64,000 bases of DNA from Ananas comosus (Eukaryota > Streptophyta > Magnoliopsida > Poales > Bromeliaceae). Of the stretch, positions 22,454 through 34,160 are shown piece by piece; position 1 is the first letter of the stretch, and each line of letters starts with the position of its first letter. Location of the stretch: positions 22,621,279-22,685,278 of the forward strand of contig NC_033621.1 in NCBI RefSeq assembly GCF_001540865.1, in the 5' to 3' direction. The notes beneath the pieces were generated by a model. It made no database searches. It saw only the letters and a program-made list of their open reading frames with translations, and was not told the origin of the DNA. Both the position numbers and the translations under genes were made by a program.

Positions 22454-22860
22454 CTCAACTTTTGATTGCTTTGATATGAGTTATTATCTTCATCCGATGA
22501 TTTTACGGGGCTTCATCTGATAGAATCAACAATAAACAAATAAAGTTTTAAGGGTTTACTTTCAAAATGGACTACAGCTGAGTGGGTCTCTTCGCACAAA
22601 TTTGCACCTCCCAATTCCTTTCTCCGTGATCAATCGAAACTGCGGAGCGCGACATCTCTAAACACTACTACAACTACTACTACAACACACGGATTAAAAA
22701 AAAAAAAAAAAAACTCAAGGGGGAATGATCCTGAATCGAGACCCTAAGCTCGGAGCGGAGTGCGTGGATCGAAACCCTAATTCGGATGAGGGGGGAGGGG
22801 GGAGAGAGGGAGGAGAAACTGACCGACGACGCTCGATCCGGCCGAGCTCCCGAGCGTCAT
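20999..22860 (-). CDS. UEV1: Ubiquitin-conjugating enzyme E2 variant (UEV1/MMZ type), four exons
   Basis: Exons in transcription order 22824-22860, 21528-21667, 21317-21442 and 20999-21139 join in phase to 444 nt, 147 residues, the usual UEV1C/D length. The first exon encodes only [12 protein letters not shown] before [20 protein letters not shown], the family's hallmark start. Then come [52 protein letters not shown] and the C-terminus [13 protein letters not shown]. There is no catalytic cysteine at the E2 active-site position, as expected for a UEV. Such proteins pair with UBC13 to make Lys63-linked polyubiquitin chains used in DNA damage tolerance and signalling, in cytosol and nucleus. 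There is no C-terminal CAAX tail, so it is not the prenylated UEV1A/B form. Intron 1 is 1156 nt and contains an AC microsatellite. Confidence 0.96.
22419..22450. repeat. (AC)n microsatellite in UEV1 intron 1
   Basis: Sixteen AC units without interruption. Confidence 0.95.
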
Positions 22861-23023
22861 CGGCGGCGATCTCGTTCTCGCTGGCGTCGTCGGGGGACAA
22901 GATTATTGGGGTTCTACGGCCGGTCGAATCTATAAATGTCAATGTTTTGTAAAGAGGATGGATGCCTCTGTCCTACCGCCTAATCTTTTACCATTTCACC
23001 ATCATTGTGCCTTTTTTACTTTT

Positions 23024-23027
<4 letters not shown>

Positions 23028-23065
<38 letters not shown>

Positions 23066-23066
23066 N
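23028..23066. repeat. (TA)n microsatellite ending at an undetermined base
   Basis: About 15 TA units, then AATAGAT and a single N at 23066. The sequence after the N matches the interior of MITE family A without its left end. Confidence 0.9.
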
Positions 23067-23246
23067 ACTTAATGCTTGTAAATTTAAATTTAATTTTTTT
23101 TTAATTGTTTTATTTATTAGATTATATTATTCAATCAATCATTCACTTAATCTAAAGAATCATTATCATTTTAACTGTATAATTCTTAATTTAAAATAGA
23201 AAACCTTCTAAGTACTAATAACTCGATCAAAATGATAGGAGCTCAA
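23067..23246. mobile_element. MITE family A, left end missing at the N
   Basis: ACTTAATGCTTGTAA, AGATTATATTATTCAATCAA and the end GATAGGAGCTCA line up in order with the copy at 24059-24284 (ACTTAGTGCTTGTAA, AGATTATACTATTCAACCAA, GCATAGGAGCTCA). The first 25-30 bases expected of the element are absent at the N. Confidence 0.65.
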
Positions 23247-23268
23247 TTTTATATATATATATATATTT

Positions 23269-23490
23269 AGGCTGGAATAGTATCAATAGTACAAAGCTAT
23301 TGGTGTTATTAATTTTTTAGCCCTTAGATTGAGAAATGTATGGTTAGGATAATGTGGGCCCCTTAGGGTTGAGTGAGTGGTTGATTAAATAGTATAATTT
23401 AAGATATAAAAATAATTAAAGGATTAATCTAACAGTAGAAAACTCGATAGTATCAAATCCTTGGTGCTATCGATAATAATTCAGCCGGAC
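23269..23490. mobile_element. MITE family A, copy in same orientation as copy 1
   Basis: Starts AGGCTGGAATAGTATCAATA and ends GTGCTATCGATAATAATTC then AGCCGGAC, with the shared middle GATAATGTGGGCCCCTTAG. Terminal inverted repeats are recognisable but diverged. Confidence 0.72.
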
Positions 23491-23965
23491 TAAGGATGTC
23501 AATGGGTATGGATACCCGAAATATTACCCGAACCCGAACCCGAATCGGAACGAAGCGGGTTTATTCGAACTAAATGGGTATGGATTCGGTTATGGGTATA
23601 GAAAATAAAAACCCAATGGATATGGATACGCGTATGGATTTTGTATTTACCCGACCCGAACCCGAACCCGACCCGAACCCGAATAAATTATATATATACA
23701 TAAATTTATTTTTATTTATTTATATAATATATAAAATATTTAATAATTTTTATTTCTTAGATCTTCATTCAACGGTATGAATTTTTAAAACCTGCCGGAT
23801 TCGGGTCCGGGTTCGGGTTTCGGGTTTTTGTTCGGGTACGGATATGGATATGAATTTTTAAAACCCGCCGGGTTCAAGTCCGGGTTCGGGTTTCGGGTTT
23901 TTGGTAGGGTACGGATATGGGTATGAATTTTTAAAACCCGCCGGGTTCGGGTCCGGGTACGGGTT
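23491..23965. repeat. ACCCGAACCCG element with tandem repeats
   Basis: The left side has ACCCGAACCCGAACCCGA runs. The right side is a tandem array of about 65-70 bp units, each with ATGAATTTTTAAAACC, CGCCGGGTTCGGGTCCGGG and TTCGGGTTT, at about 23776-23840, 23842-23912 and 23913-23965. Left and right are mutually complementary, so the whole is a degenerate inverted-repeat element of a kind common in plant genomes. Confidence 0.6.
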
Positions 23966-23990
23966 TTAATTTGGTTTTCGGTTTGGGTTC

Positions 23991-24005
<15 letters not shown>

Positions 24006-24060
<55 letters not shown>
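24006..24060. repeat. (GA)n microsatellite at MITE boundary
   Basis: About 27 GA units following (TA)n and leading straight into GAGTCCAGCTATGG, the end of a family A MITE. Confidence 0.95.
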
Positions 24061-24063
<3 letters not shown>

Positions 24064-24284
24064 CAGCTATGGTGCTTGTAAAGCACCAAGCACTTAGTGC
24101 TTGTAAGTTTTTTACCGTTAAATCTACTTCTCGAATCATTTTCAATCACTAGATTATACTATTCAACCAACCACCTACTCAACCCTAGGGAACCCACATC
24201 ATCCTAACCGCATATCTCTTAATCCAATGGCTAAAAATCTACAAGCATCAATAACTTGGTACTTTTAAAAGCATAGGAGCTCAA
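24059..24284. mobile_element. MITE family A, copy in opposite orientation
   Basis: Starts GAGTCCAGCTATGG, ends GCATAGGAGCTCAAT. Its middle CTACTCAACCCTAGGGAACC and CACATCATCCTAACC is the reverse complement of the middle of the 23269 copy. Confidence 0.72.
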
Positions 24285-24312
24285 TTATATATATAATATA
24301 TGGGATAATTGC

Positions 24313-24342
<30 letters not shown>

Positions 24343-24344
<2 letters not shown>

Positions 24345-24823
24345 TTGAGCTAGAATACTATCGATAGCAAACGGGCTCCGTTGCCACCCATTTGTTTTCG
24401 ATGATAGATCCTCCGAATCAACGATCGGTACCGTTGAACATGATCTATACCACTTGAAGTGTTCAGAAATCAAATTTCAAATCTTTTTGACATCATTTGC
24501 CTAATGTTCAAAGGGTTTCAAAATTTGTAATTTTAATGGTCGATATGAGTCGTTTTCTATTTTAATGGCGTAAAGATATTCAAATCAATTGAATTTTTGT
24601 TAGAAAATTCTTTAAACTATTTAAAACAAAATCTATACTCTTGATCTTGATTACAAGACTCCTATCATCATTTTTTAAAAAATATTCATTTTTAGCCGTT
24701 CATTTTTATGTACACTCGATGAATAAAAGAATAATATCGAAAATGTATGAAATTTGATTTCTAAATACTTCAAGTGGTATAGATTATATTTAACGGTGCC
24801 GATCGTCGATTTGGATGCTCCAT
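24343..24823. mobile_element. MITE family B, right end cut at the N (24824)
   Basis: Starts GAGTTGAGCTAGAATACTAT, contains CACCCATTTGTTTTCGATGA, ATTTCAAATCTTTTTGACAT, AATCAATTGAATTTT and ATTTGGATGCTCCAT. The copy at 34161-34651 matches along its length but continues after GGCGCTCCAT for about 45 bases (inverted left end) that are missing here after the N. Confidence 0.75.
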
Positions 24824-24824
24824 N

Positions 24825-26066
24825 TTTTTAAATAAATTATTTATAAAATTAGACTTATACAATGAATAAAGTAGTGCTTTCTAAATGTGAAAAATTATTC
24901 ACTACTTTAAGTCTAATTTTACAAATTGTTGAACGTCTATTCTTAAAACTAAAAAAAAAAAAGTCACTTGTGTACATGAAAAAGTAAGGCGTAATTTTTA
25001 CCCCTGTACATCTAAAAATTCAGACATAATTTTTTGGAATTTTATTATAAAAAATCATATTAGTGTTTATCTCTATCGAAAAATTTAGATAATTTTTTTA
25101 AATTTTAATATTAAAAAACTAATTGATAAAATTAATGTGAAGATATAGACACATGGATGAAAAAAGTGTAAGATTTATATCCATATTTGGGAAGCAAAGG
25201 TTGCTTTTGTTTTTTAGTTTTATGTTCATGGTGGTTTCTTACATTTTTTTTTTTTTTAAGGAGAATCACAAGTCATTGGTCTCCTACCGAATATTGTTAT
25301 GTTAGGAATTTCATTCCGAAACCATTGGATAGATACCCTCCAAAGCCCGTTGTCATTTATACTTGAAGCTTGGTGGTACTTACAAAGAGTAACTAAGAGG
25401 AATTTTTTTTTTATGAATTTTGTTTTCATCCAAACAATATATTTTAAAGATTACTTATTTTCCATCCTTTATCTTATTTTTTGTTTTTTTTTTTAACTAC
25501 AACTAAAATCTATGAGGGGTAGAAATTGCTGCATGATTTGGCTTAGGGTTTATTTGATTCTATGTAAAACTATGAAAAACCGCTTCAGTGGAAAAGTATT
25601 TTTAATGAAAAAATAATTTTATGAATTTTTGTATTTGATTTGTAGGAAAAGAAAATAAGGTTTTCACGGTACTTGTTTGGATCGTAGAAAATGGAGATGA
25701 AAAACTATATAATTTATTTTATTTTTTCTATTATTATAGATTTATATTAATTATATTATACGGCATGTATTATTTTGTTAATTTTATTGTATATATAGAT
25801 AGTATATTATTGTAGATATTAATATATATTTTCAAACAAAATATAACCTATATCATATTATTCTATATTATTATAGATATTACATCACTCAATTAAACAT
25901 AAATGGGGTTCCAAAAGAATGATGAATTATTACGGCATCCATGCACCGCATTCATCTCCTAATTTAATTTAACTATTAATTTTAAATAAATATAAAAACA
26001 ACTACTAAATATCAATATTAGAGATTAAAATAAAGTAAAAGATTAGATAAGACTAAAAAAAAAAAA
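24825..26066. other. AT-rich spacer
   Basis: No gene. The segment 25540-25900 (AATCCGCT-like TATTTGATTCTATGTAAAAC ... ) resembles the filler of other plant non-autonomous elements, but ends could not be set. Confidence 0.45.
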
Positions 26067-26426
26067 GGGAAAACTTTTAAAAAAACTCCATGGTTTCGCA
26101 CTTTCTCACTTTAGTATCCTATAGTTTAAAGTGTATCAATTTAGTGCCATGTGGTTTCATTTTTCTCTTTTTATTATCAATTTCATTATTTTTTAAAAAA
26201 ATTAGTGACAAAATTAAAATTAAAATTAAAAAGTACTAAAATAAATATTCGATAAATCTAGATGGGCATCTAAAATTTTTTGTATATAATTTAACAAAAT
26301 ATTAACGAAAAAGCTGCCTAAAAAATAAAAATGAAACCACAGGATACCAAATTGATACACTTTTAACCACAGGGTATTAAAGTGAGAAAGTGTGAAACCA
26401 TAGGAGGGATTTTTGAAGTTTTTCCC
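26067..26426. mobile_element. MITE family C (hAT-like), copy 1
   Basis: Left end GGGAAAACTTTTAAAAAAAC TCC and right end GAAGTTTTTCCC are inverted. Inside, the left phrase TTTCTCACTTTAGTATCCTA and the right phrase TATTAAAGTGAGAAAGTG are also complementary. The same termini and phrases make up the copy at 40241-40534. Confidence 0.75.
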
Positions 26427-27222
26427 AAAAAAATTGATGGACAAATATGATGCACCTACCGTGCACAATACTTTCTAGAGTCAAAGAAAAGTTTTAGTCC
26501 ACACATTTCCAGTGCTGGCTGCGACCAGCGTCAAAGCTGCACCCGTCAGCCGAGTTTTCCCGCACGTGAATTTTCGTTTCGGGCAGAAAGCAGAAAGTCC
26601 GAATTTTCAACAGATGTGTACAGGAAAACAGTTTTACAGGTAAACAAGCAAATGAAAAGGCATGTATTTTGACCCGAAAAGAATTTTTTGGATGGTTTTT
26701 ACGTAAAAACCAAACAACCCCCAATTCTTTTGGAAAGAGAGAAAAATAATCCGGGACTCTGCTGCGTCTTCAAATCAAAGAATTCCACAGTTAAATTAAA
26801 ATAAAAAAAAAAACAAACTTTAGTTACAAACTTACTATCTGTTTTACAGGACAAATTGATTGATTATCAGGTATAATAAGATACAAACGATTATCTCATT
26901 TTTCTCATAGATAAAAGAAAAAACCAATACCTAGTGATAACTCACCATTTATACGTAACAACCTGAGGGTGGCAGCTGGTCTACACGTTCAAATACTTGC
27001 TTCTGACTTCTCCATTTACTGCTTCCAATTCGAACCAGCCTTCTCTTTAAAATAATCAAACCATATCCCCTCTCTTTCTCTCTCTCTCTCTCTCTCTCAA
27101 CAAAAGAATTCGAACTCAAATTCGAATTTAAATTAGCCTACTCTTCGAAATTTAAGAATATAATCCTCGTGCCGATAACCGAGTTATCGCAGTTTCCAAA
27201 TTTGCTTTGAGATATATCTGGC
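26427..27222. other. Spacer downstream of MPP10
   Basis: Moderately AT-rich with a CT microsatellite at 27079-27098. Short frames near 26500-26720 gave nothing recognisable. The right end is the probable 3' UTR of MPP10. Confidence 0.45.
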
Positions 27223-30200
27223 TCAGTTGCCTGCTTATTTATTAAAAAAAAGAAGAAGAAAAAACATTAAGGAGATTGATTTATCTGGAACAAAATAAAA
27301 TAAATTGTGCGAGTAACATGTCAAAATGGTAGATGAAATGGGCTCGTGAAAATAAAAAACCGTGCATAAATTACCACTGGTATGATTCAAATCTGCACTT
27401 TCACGCGGCTTTTTGGCTGCTCTTTTAGCTGATTTAGCTGCCCAAATCAAGAGAGATTATCAGTTGTGAAACTAAGAAGACTTGAAAGGAGACTAACCAG
27501 ATGGAGGAAAAGCAGCAAAGCAATGTCCTGTATTATTGTATTTATGCAGCCATAAAAACCCTACCAAAGTAAAATGCCCCCTCTACTAACTGAGTTTATA
27601 TGCTAATGACAGACGCAATGACATAACCGACAAGGTAAATGCTACCAAAAAAAAGATCCAAACATGAATAGTGGGATACATGTTGTGTTTCCATGACTCG
27701 ACATGAACAGATTTTATTTTTTTTGTCGGTATATGCTGCCGAAAAAAAGATCCAAACATGAATAGTAGGATACATGTCGTGTTTCCATGACTCGACATGA
27801 ACAGATTTTTTTTTACACACTTTTCTTTTTCAAAATCACTTCACTTTCATCCTTCAACAAACCCTACTATGATTAAGTGATACTTTGCACCTCTCAAAAT
27901 CTGAAATTAGATTTACCGACAAGAAAAGAAAAGAGCAGTTCGGTGATTTCATCACCATTTTTTTATATGTAATTTTCTTCTTTTTATCTGTATACTCTCA
28001 TCCTTTAACATTTAAACCATTATAAATTATCTACTAATTGTGTACCCTTTAAAATCTAAAATTGTAGTTACAAATTTTTATATGCTTCCACTTTTCACAC
28101 ATATACTCTCATAAATTTAGTTATTTCATATTTAAGAGTGAGAAAAGGAGATTACCTTTGAATTTCCTTTTCTTGTTAGCCCTTCTTCTTCTCCGTTCTG
28201 CTTGGGTGAGCTCTCCCTCTGCCTTTATATCACCTTTGCCTTCAAAAATCTCTTCAGGAGCAAGCATCGCAGCATCCGAGACAGCTATAGGCGCAATCTA
28301 TACCATCGGCTATTACTGTTAATAAAGCTTAAGGAGACAAGAACAGCAAAACTATCAGAAGTTCATTTACCTCTTCCATTGCTAGGGCAGGAACATTTGC
28401 TTGTATGGACATGTCTTCAATAACCTGCAAAGGTTCTGTTTAATTAATAAATCTAAAAAAACATCTTAGAAATTCTAATAGACAATATGCAACAACGTTG
28501 GTACTATTACATACCGGCTTTGGAGCAAAGTGGAAGTGAGACAGGGCGTCCAACTTCAAACAGATATTCTTGAACAAAGCACTTGCCTAAGCAAAAGAAT
28601 TATCAATGATGCAAAAGAACAGTAAGATGTGAAAAACATAATATAAAGTAGTAAGACTCTTGTTAGGGTTGTAAAACATAATAAACCAATTATGATAAGG
28701 GAATATACAAAGAACTAAGTTGGCTTGTTATATGTATGCAATATTGTGATGACTAATGTGAGAGCTAGAACTGATGATCTTAAGTGTGTGCATGATTCTC
28801 CAGTGTCCATTTCTACGGAAAATTCCCCCGGCTTTGAAATCCATTATGCATGTGACCAGGAGTGTTGAATACATTTCTGAGCCTCTTTCCTATGAGATCA
28901 ATTTTTTGGGTAACAAGGACGATAAAGAATTACTGGATAACAAAGGTAGCTAAGGAAAAAGTGGGGAATACCGATCCTTGGAATTGACTAGAATAGTGGC
29001 TTTTGGGCTCGCAACTATTGCTAACATCTTTTTGCTCTGTCTGGCAAAATAAAGGGGAGAAACAGAGTTCCCTTTTATCTTCCCACCAAAACAATGGTCA
29101 GTAACTGATGATTGACAATGATCCAAAAGAGGGGGGGAAAGCAGAAAAAGAAATAAGAGTGTAAAAGGATGTAAAAAGACTTGGACTTATATCATGACTA
29201 ACACAGTGATAGTTAAATGACCATCCTCAACTCTATCTTACCTCTTGCTAATACCAGAAAAGAACAGAGCCAACAAGATTAAGGAATCTTTATTCTTCTC
29301 TTCAGCAAAGTACTAAACCAAAAAGCTTCACTAAATACAATTCAATACCCTAATATCAACGAAGGAACTACAAGTGTATAGTTCTTTTAGCAAACTCACA
29401 ACACTACTGCTTGTTAATCGTGCTTTCCGAAGAATAACCCATACCTCTCTCTTTTGTTCATCTGATACAGAAGGAGGAGCTGAAGCAAGACCAGTCTTCT
29501 GTGCATATTCTTCCTGAATATAGCATAGGAAAAAAAAATCAAAAAAAAAATCAAAAGCAGAAATTTTTACCGATATATTAATTCATGTAAAATTCTAAAG
29601 GAAGTATTTTCTGAAGATTACGAACCTCATAAATTTCGGCAAGGCCCTTCTTGCTCTTGTTCTCGTCCTGCCAATTAAAACAAAGTACATTTAGGTAGGC
29701 ACCTCGGACCGTAAAAGAAGAAACTAGGGCTCTAAAAGAACTTAATATACAATAAAATTGGTGCATAAAAAGAAACAGTTACCAGCTCCTTGTGCTCCTT
29801 TGGTGCTTTATACGGCAAAACAGGGGCCCTTTGAACATCATCAAAAAGATTCTGTATTGAATGAAGAAAGAAAGTAGAGACAACAATGAACCATCAAATC
29901 CACCAAAGTCAAAGAGGAAAAATGCCCGCTGGCTCTTGATCAATGCAAGTTATTAAACACACTGCAAGCAACAAGACATCTGGACCATTTCATTCTTCAC
30001 CATTGATGTTTTGTTGCTTGTCTTTCATGCCAGCTTTTCAAGTATTTTGGTTAACATCAAGCATCCATCAAAACACGAAGAACACACCAAAAATTTTGAA
30101 AAAAAAAAAGGAGGCCAAATATTCCACAAACAATTATCCATTACCTCAATAATCCTTTTCTTGATCATCTCTTCAAGAGAAGCTGTGACTTCCTCTGTGA

Positions 30201-32885
30201 TTACAGGAGCAGGTCTGGTACGGTGCTCAAAGTCAAGGTCCACCTCAAGAGCACTATTTTTGGGCCTTTTGGCAGCAGTAACCTACCACATAACAAAAAA
30301 CTATTAATAATACTTCTAAACACATTCAAATTATGAAGTTTATTCAACTGGCAAATCATACCAAAATGTTGGATTGTACTGAGTCCGAAGCTACAACATG
30401 AATGAGAAGAGACAGGAAAGAAAATGATATCATAAATACCTCTCCCTGCATAGTCCAGGACTTAGGTTCCAAATTTGCTTTCTCCATCTGCTCTATTTTC
30501 AACCGCATCTTCTGTAGCTCCTTCTCATGAGTCGACAAAACCTTTGTCTCCTGAAGGAAGAAAATATGAAGTAATGAATACCTTGTGAACCATTCTATTC
30601 ACAAATTTAGTATTCAATGACATGTAAAAATAGTCCTATGTGCAAACGTTTTCATCATGATCATCTTGTTCAGCATCCATTTCCATGTCCCTCGAGTCAT
30701 CAAGGAATTGAACTTTCTTTGAAGAACTTTTCTTCTTTTTACCACCATCTTTCTTGTCATGTCCCTTCTTGGTTTTTCCTCCGTAGAAGTCTTCATATCT
30801 GCAGCACCCTTTTCATGTTATTAAAGATCTTATTCTTAAGTTAAAACTCTAGCAAAAGTGAAACATTATACATTAAGGAACGCACCAAATACAAGAAAAA
30901 TCATAATTTTTCTCCATGTTATAGTACAGATAGGCATCACAACAACTAGACTAAATCTATTGCTTTGAGTTTAATAATCGAACAACCAAGGTAAGGGGCA
31001 TTATGCAGTCCTCCCTGGTAAGAGATCAACAAAAGAGTTGATGAAATATTATTGAAGTTTATAAAAAATCACATTCTGGATTTCCAAAAACATGCCAAAT
31101 AGTAAAATATCATGATTATTTGCAGTACATACAATGAATCCCCGCAATTATCTATAGAATATTTCCCAAATAGCATAACTTTGAAGAGCTGCTTCCCTTC
31201 TTAAAAGAATACAAGATAAATCAATAATCATTTACACAACTAGACACTATTGTTTTTTTTTCCTTCATATTCTATCCACGTATGTGAGTGCGATGTGTTG
31301 TAATGTTGTGTATGGGGGCAGGGGGTTAGTGGACTAGTTTGTCTGGTAACTCATCGCAAACTATATGTTTCTTAGGTACTTCGATATGTCATGCAAATGG
31401 TTTTTTCTTTTTTTGTATGATTTTTTTAGTTTATACCATCCACAACTCTACCAGACAATTTAAGCAACAAAAGCACGAGTAACATATGTACCTGGATTGT
31501 ACACTCAATCTCAGCTCAGCTGATGGTCTTTTGGAAAAGTATGGCATATATGTAAGTACAAAATGACAGCTCCAAAGGATTATGAAAAAAGAAATACCTT
31601 GCATTTTCAGCACCATCTGCTTCTTCACTGGCATCATCATCAAAATCCTCCAACTGAATTAAAGCAACAAAACAATATTTATTAAAGAATTAAAAGAGAG
31701 ATTCTACCAAAGCGTTAACATAAAAGTCTGTAATTCTGTTGAATGTATTTCACAATTTTCAGCTATTTTCAAACACAACAGTAACTAGCTGTCAATAGAA
31801 GCCAGAAGGTGTGATCAAATAATTCATTTGACCAAACCAAATTCTCATACTGCATCACTCACATCATAAACCTTGAAGAACTAACAAGAAACCTGCTTAT
31901 CTTAATCTTCCTACCAACACTCAGCATCATTTGGTAATACATTTCTCTCATTCACAAACTATCCCGACAATGTCCTTATTCGAGGAGAAACCTGTTTGTT
32001 AGGTATAATGTTTGTAAAAACATGACTAGGAACTCAAATTATTGTACAAAAAATGAAAAACATGACTTAATTTTACCATAAATACGAGTCATGATAAGAC
32101 AAGGGGAAAAATAGAATTCTTACATCCAAATCGTCCCCACCATCTTCCTCCTCTTCACTTCCCTGTTCATCCTCATCATCATCATCATCATCTTCATCTT
32201 CATCTTCCTCATTGGCTTTTCTCTTCTTCTTGTCTCTATTTCTGCTTCCCAGCTCCTGTTCACCATATTCCTCCGCCTCACCCTTCTCTAGGTACTCCTC
32301 CAACTCCTTAATCTTCAAGAATCGATCCTCCACAACTCCCACTCTTTTGCCACCTTCCTCCTCATCCTCTTCCTCCTCTTCCTCCTCCTTATCATCATCA
32401 TCATCATCATCCTCTCTCTCATCTTCATCATCATCTCCATCGCCCTCTTCCCTCTCTTCCTCCTCATCATCCTCATCATCAAATCGATCGTCACCTACAC
32501 CCTCCTCTTCCTCCGCCGCCTCCTTTCCCCCGCCGCCACCTCCGACACTCTCCATGGGGGCAAAGGAGGGGGGATCGCGCTCGAAGCGGCGGAGCTCGCG
32601 GCGGAGTAGGGCAAGGAGGGGGCGGGAGAGGAGGTCGACCTGGAACCACACCTGCTCGGCGTCGAAGCCCTCGCCGGCGAGAAGGCGGTCGATGGGAGGG
32701 TTAGGGCACAAGGGGACCAGCGACGAGAAGAGGTGGCTCGACGCGGCGCGGGCGAGCGAGGAGAGTTTCGGGGACGGCGATAGGTAGCGCGCCGGATCCG
32801 CCGAACGCAGCCGCTCCAGCGCCGCCTCCCCCTTCGTCGTCGCCCCTTTCTCTTCCCCCCCTCGTACTGTAGAGGTCATCGCCAT
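27223..32885 (-). CDS. MPP10: U3 small nucleolar RNP protein MPP10, 12-13 exons
   Basis: Exons in order: 32124-32885, 31598-31653, 30648-30798, 30440-30550, 30145-30282, 29783-29851, 29626-29667, 29445-29513, 28515-28586, 28371-28424, 28156-28297, 27375-27437 and probably a tiny last exon 27223-27230, all in phase, 578 residues. N-terminal residues about 20-110 match MPP10 (LSSLARAASSHLFSSLVP, GFDAEQVWFQVDLLSRPLL). Residues 120-255 are a long Asp/Glu tract. The conserved half has RYEDFYGGK, TRPAPVITEEVTASLEEMIKK, FDDVQRAP, HFHFAPKP and a basic tail RRRRRANKKRKFK. MPP10 with IMP3 and IMP4 is a core of the SSU processome for 18S pre-rRNA cleavage in the nucleolus. If the last intron is not spliced, translation instead runs to TAA at 27235. 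A CT tract (GA in gene sense reversed) lies in the leader. Confidence 0.94.
27639..27808. repeat. Tandem duplication of about 90 bp inside MPP10 intron 11
   Basis: AAAAAAAGATCCAAACATGA ... TGTTTCCATGACTCGACATG ... AACAGATTTT occurs twice in direct orientation (about 27648-27717 and 27743-27808), separated by TTGTCGGTATATGCTGCC, itself similar to the start of unit 1. It lies between the exon pair 28156-28297 and 27375-27437 and is recent, with few differences. Confidence 0.85.
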
Positions 32886-33000
32886 TGATGCTCTCTCTCT
32901 CTCTCGCTCTCTCTCTCCCTCTCTTGAAGACGACGATGCTACCCGGCGCCGCCGAATCGAGGAATTGAATCGGAGAGGCAGGGTTTAGTGAGAATTCGGA
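32886..33000 (-). promoter_or_regulatory. MPP10 5' leader with CT/GA tract
   Basis: GAGAGAGAGAGCGAGAGAGA in gene sense at about 32891-32921, then GGGTTT at 32979-32984. GA tracts of this kind are bound by BPC-type GAGA factors in plants; its function here is inferred. Confidence 0.4.
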
Positions 33001-33099
33001 TTCTCGTGAGTAGACGTTATTACTTATTACCTGCACCCGGTGTATCCGTAATGTCATATACCACATTTAATATAAAACAATTAAATCCGTAATGTCAGC

Positions 33100-33345
33100 T
33101 ATACAGGCCTGGAGCACGTGGTCCATGAGGTCCACAGGGAAAAATTCTACAATGCAAGGGGTATATTGGTGAAGTGGCGTAACAGGCCAATCAAATGTCT
33201 CCTTTTTTGAATATATGTCCCATTATGATTGTAAAAAAATATTTTTATTGTACTTTTGTTTGCAGAGAATAAATGTGATTGACTTGTTATTAATGACGTG
33301 GTGTAAGTGTGACAGTGTAGAATTCCTCGTCCACAGGGGTATAAT
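33100..33345. repeat. Dispersed repeat, related to 39940-40150
   Basis: GAATATATGTCCCATTATGA, TGATTGACTTGTTATTAATG and GGTGTAAGTGTGACAGTGTA match AATATATCTCATCATGA-like, TGATTAACTTGTTACTGATT and ATGTAAGTGTGACAGTATA in the later segment in the same order. Confidence 0.55.
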
Positions 33346-33354
33346 GTGGGCCGC

Positions 33355-34095
33355 TGTCGGGCAAGCACGAACCACATTACTAGGGCAGAAACGAGCTAGG
33401 GGTCGGCCCGACCTGGCTCGGATTCACATCCAGGCCGTGCCAGGCCGGATGCAATCAACCATCCGGCCCATCATGGCCCCATGTCGGGAAGGTCCAGGCC
33501 GTGCCGGACTTCGGATCTTTCAGTTAAAATTTTTATTTTTATTTTAAAAAAAATATAAAATTTTAAATTATGATTAATTAATTATTTCTATTAAAATTTA
33601 TATTGTGGTTAAAAATTTTCAAATTGATAAATATTTTAATTTTTCTAAAAAATTAATAAATTATTATTATTATTTTAAATATAATTAAGTGCGTTCTGGT
33701 CCATCAGACCAACTTGTCCGATGGACCAAAACCGCCCTCCCAAGGTCTGCCACTGCAGAGCTTGGGAGGGGAGCTCTTGGGGCCCTTCTTCCTAGGAGCT
33801 CTGACCCCAAGCCGAAGGCAATTTTGCCTTGGGCTTGGGGCCTGGGCCGTGCTGGCCGGGTAGGCACAACCTAAGTGGGTCGTGCCGTGTCGAACGGCCG
33901 GCCTGTTCTTGGCCCGGCACAGCCTAGGCTCGTTACGGGCTGAGCCGTCGGGACGAAGAGTATACGTCCAGTACGGCCCGAATTATCGGGCCAGGTTGGC
34001 ACGGGTGCTACAGTACCGGTGCCGTGCTGCAGCACGACCTGGGATCGTGTCGGACTAGGCAGCCCACGGGCCGCCGAGCCTGTTTTACATCCCTA
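33355..34095. repeat. GC-rich GGCCGTGCC element with AT-rich centre
   Basis: Dense repeats of GGCCGTGCCGGAC, GGCCCGGCACAGCC and similar phrases at both ends, in opposite senses, enclose an AT-rich core (33530-33690). This fits a degenerate inverted-repeat element of the plant 'cellular GGCCGTGCC' type. Short GC-rich frames within it are not genes. Confidence 0.55.
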
Positions 34096-34160
34096 GATCC
34101 GCTCCACCTCATGGACTGCATGGACCTCTCTCTCACCCTCTTTCGTTATATATGCCTATA

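Noticed and set aside
26494..26724. A 76-codon minus frame with cysteine-rich text
   Set aside because: No family resemblance, no splice context, and flanked by MITE and spacer sequence.
32212..32787. A serine-rich + strand frame of 191 codons
   Set aside because: Antisense of the acidic Asp/Glu tract of MPP10; TCC/TCA repeats read as Ser.
33685..33874. GC-rich frames on both strands
   Set aside because: They lie in a GGCCGTGCC-type repeat element with internal inverted repeats; no protein family is recognisable.
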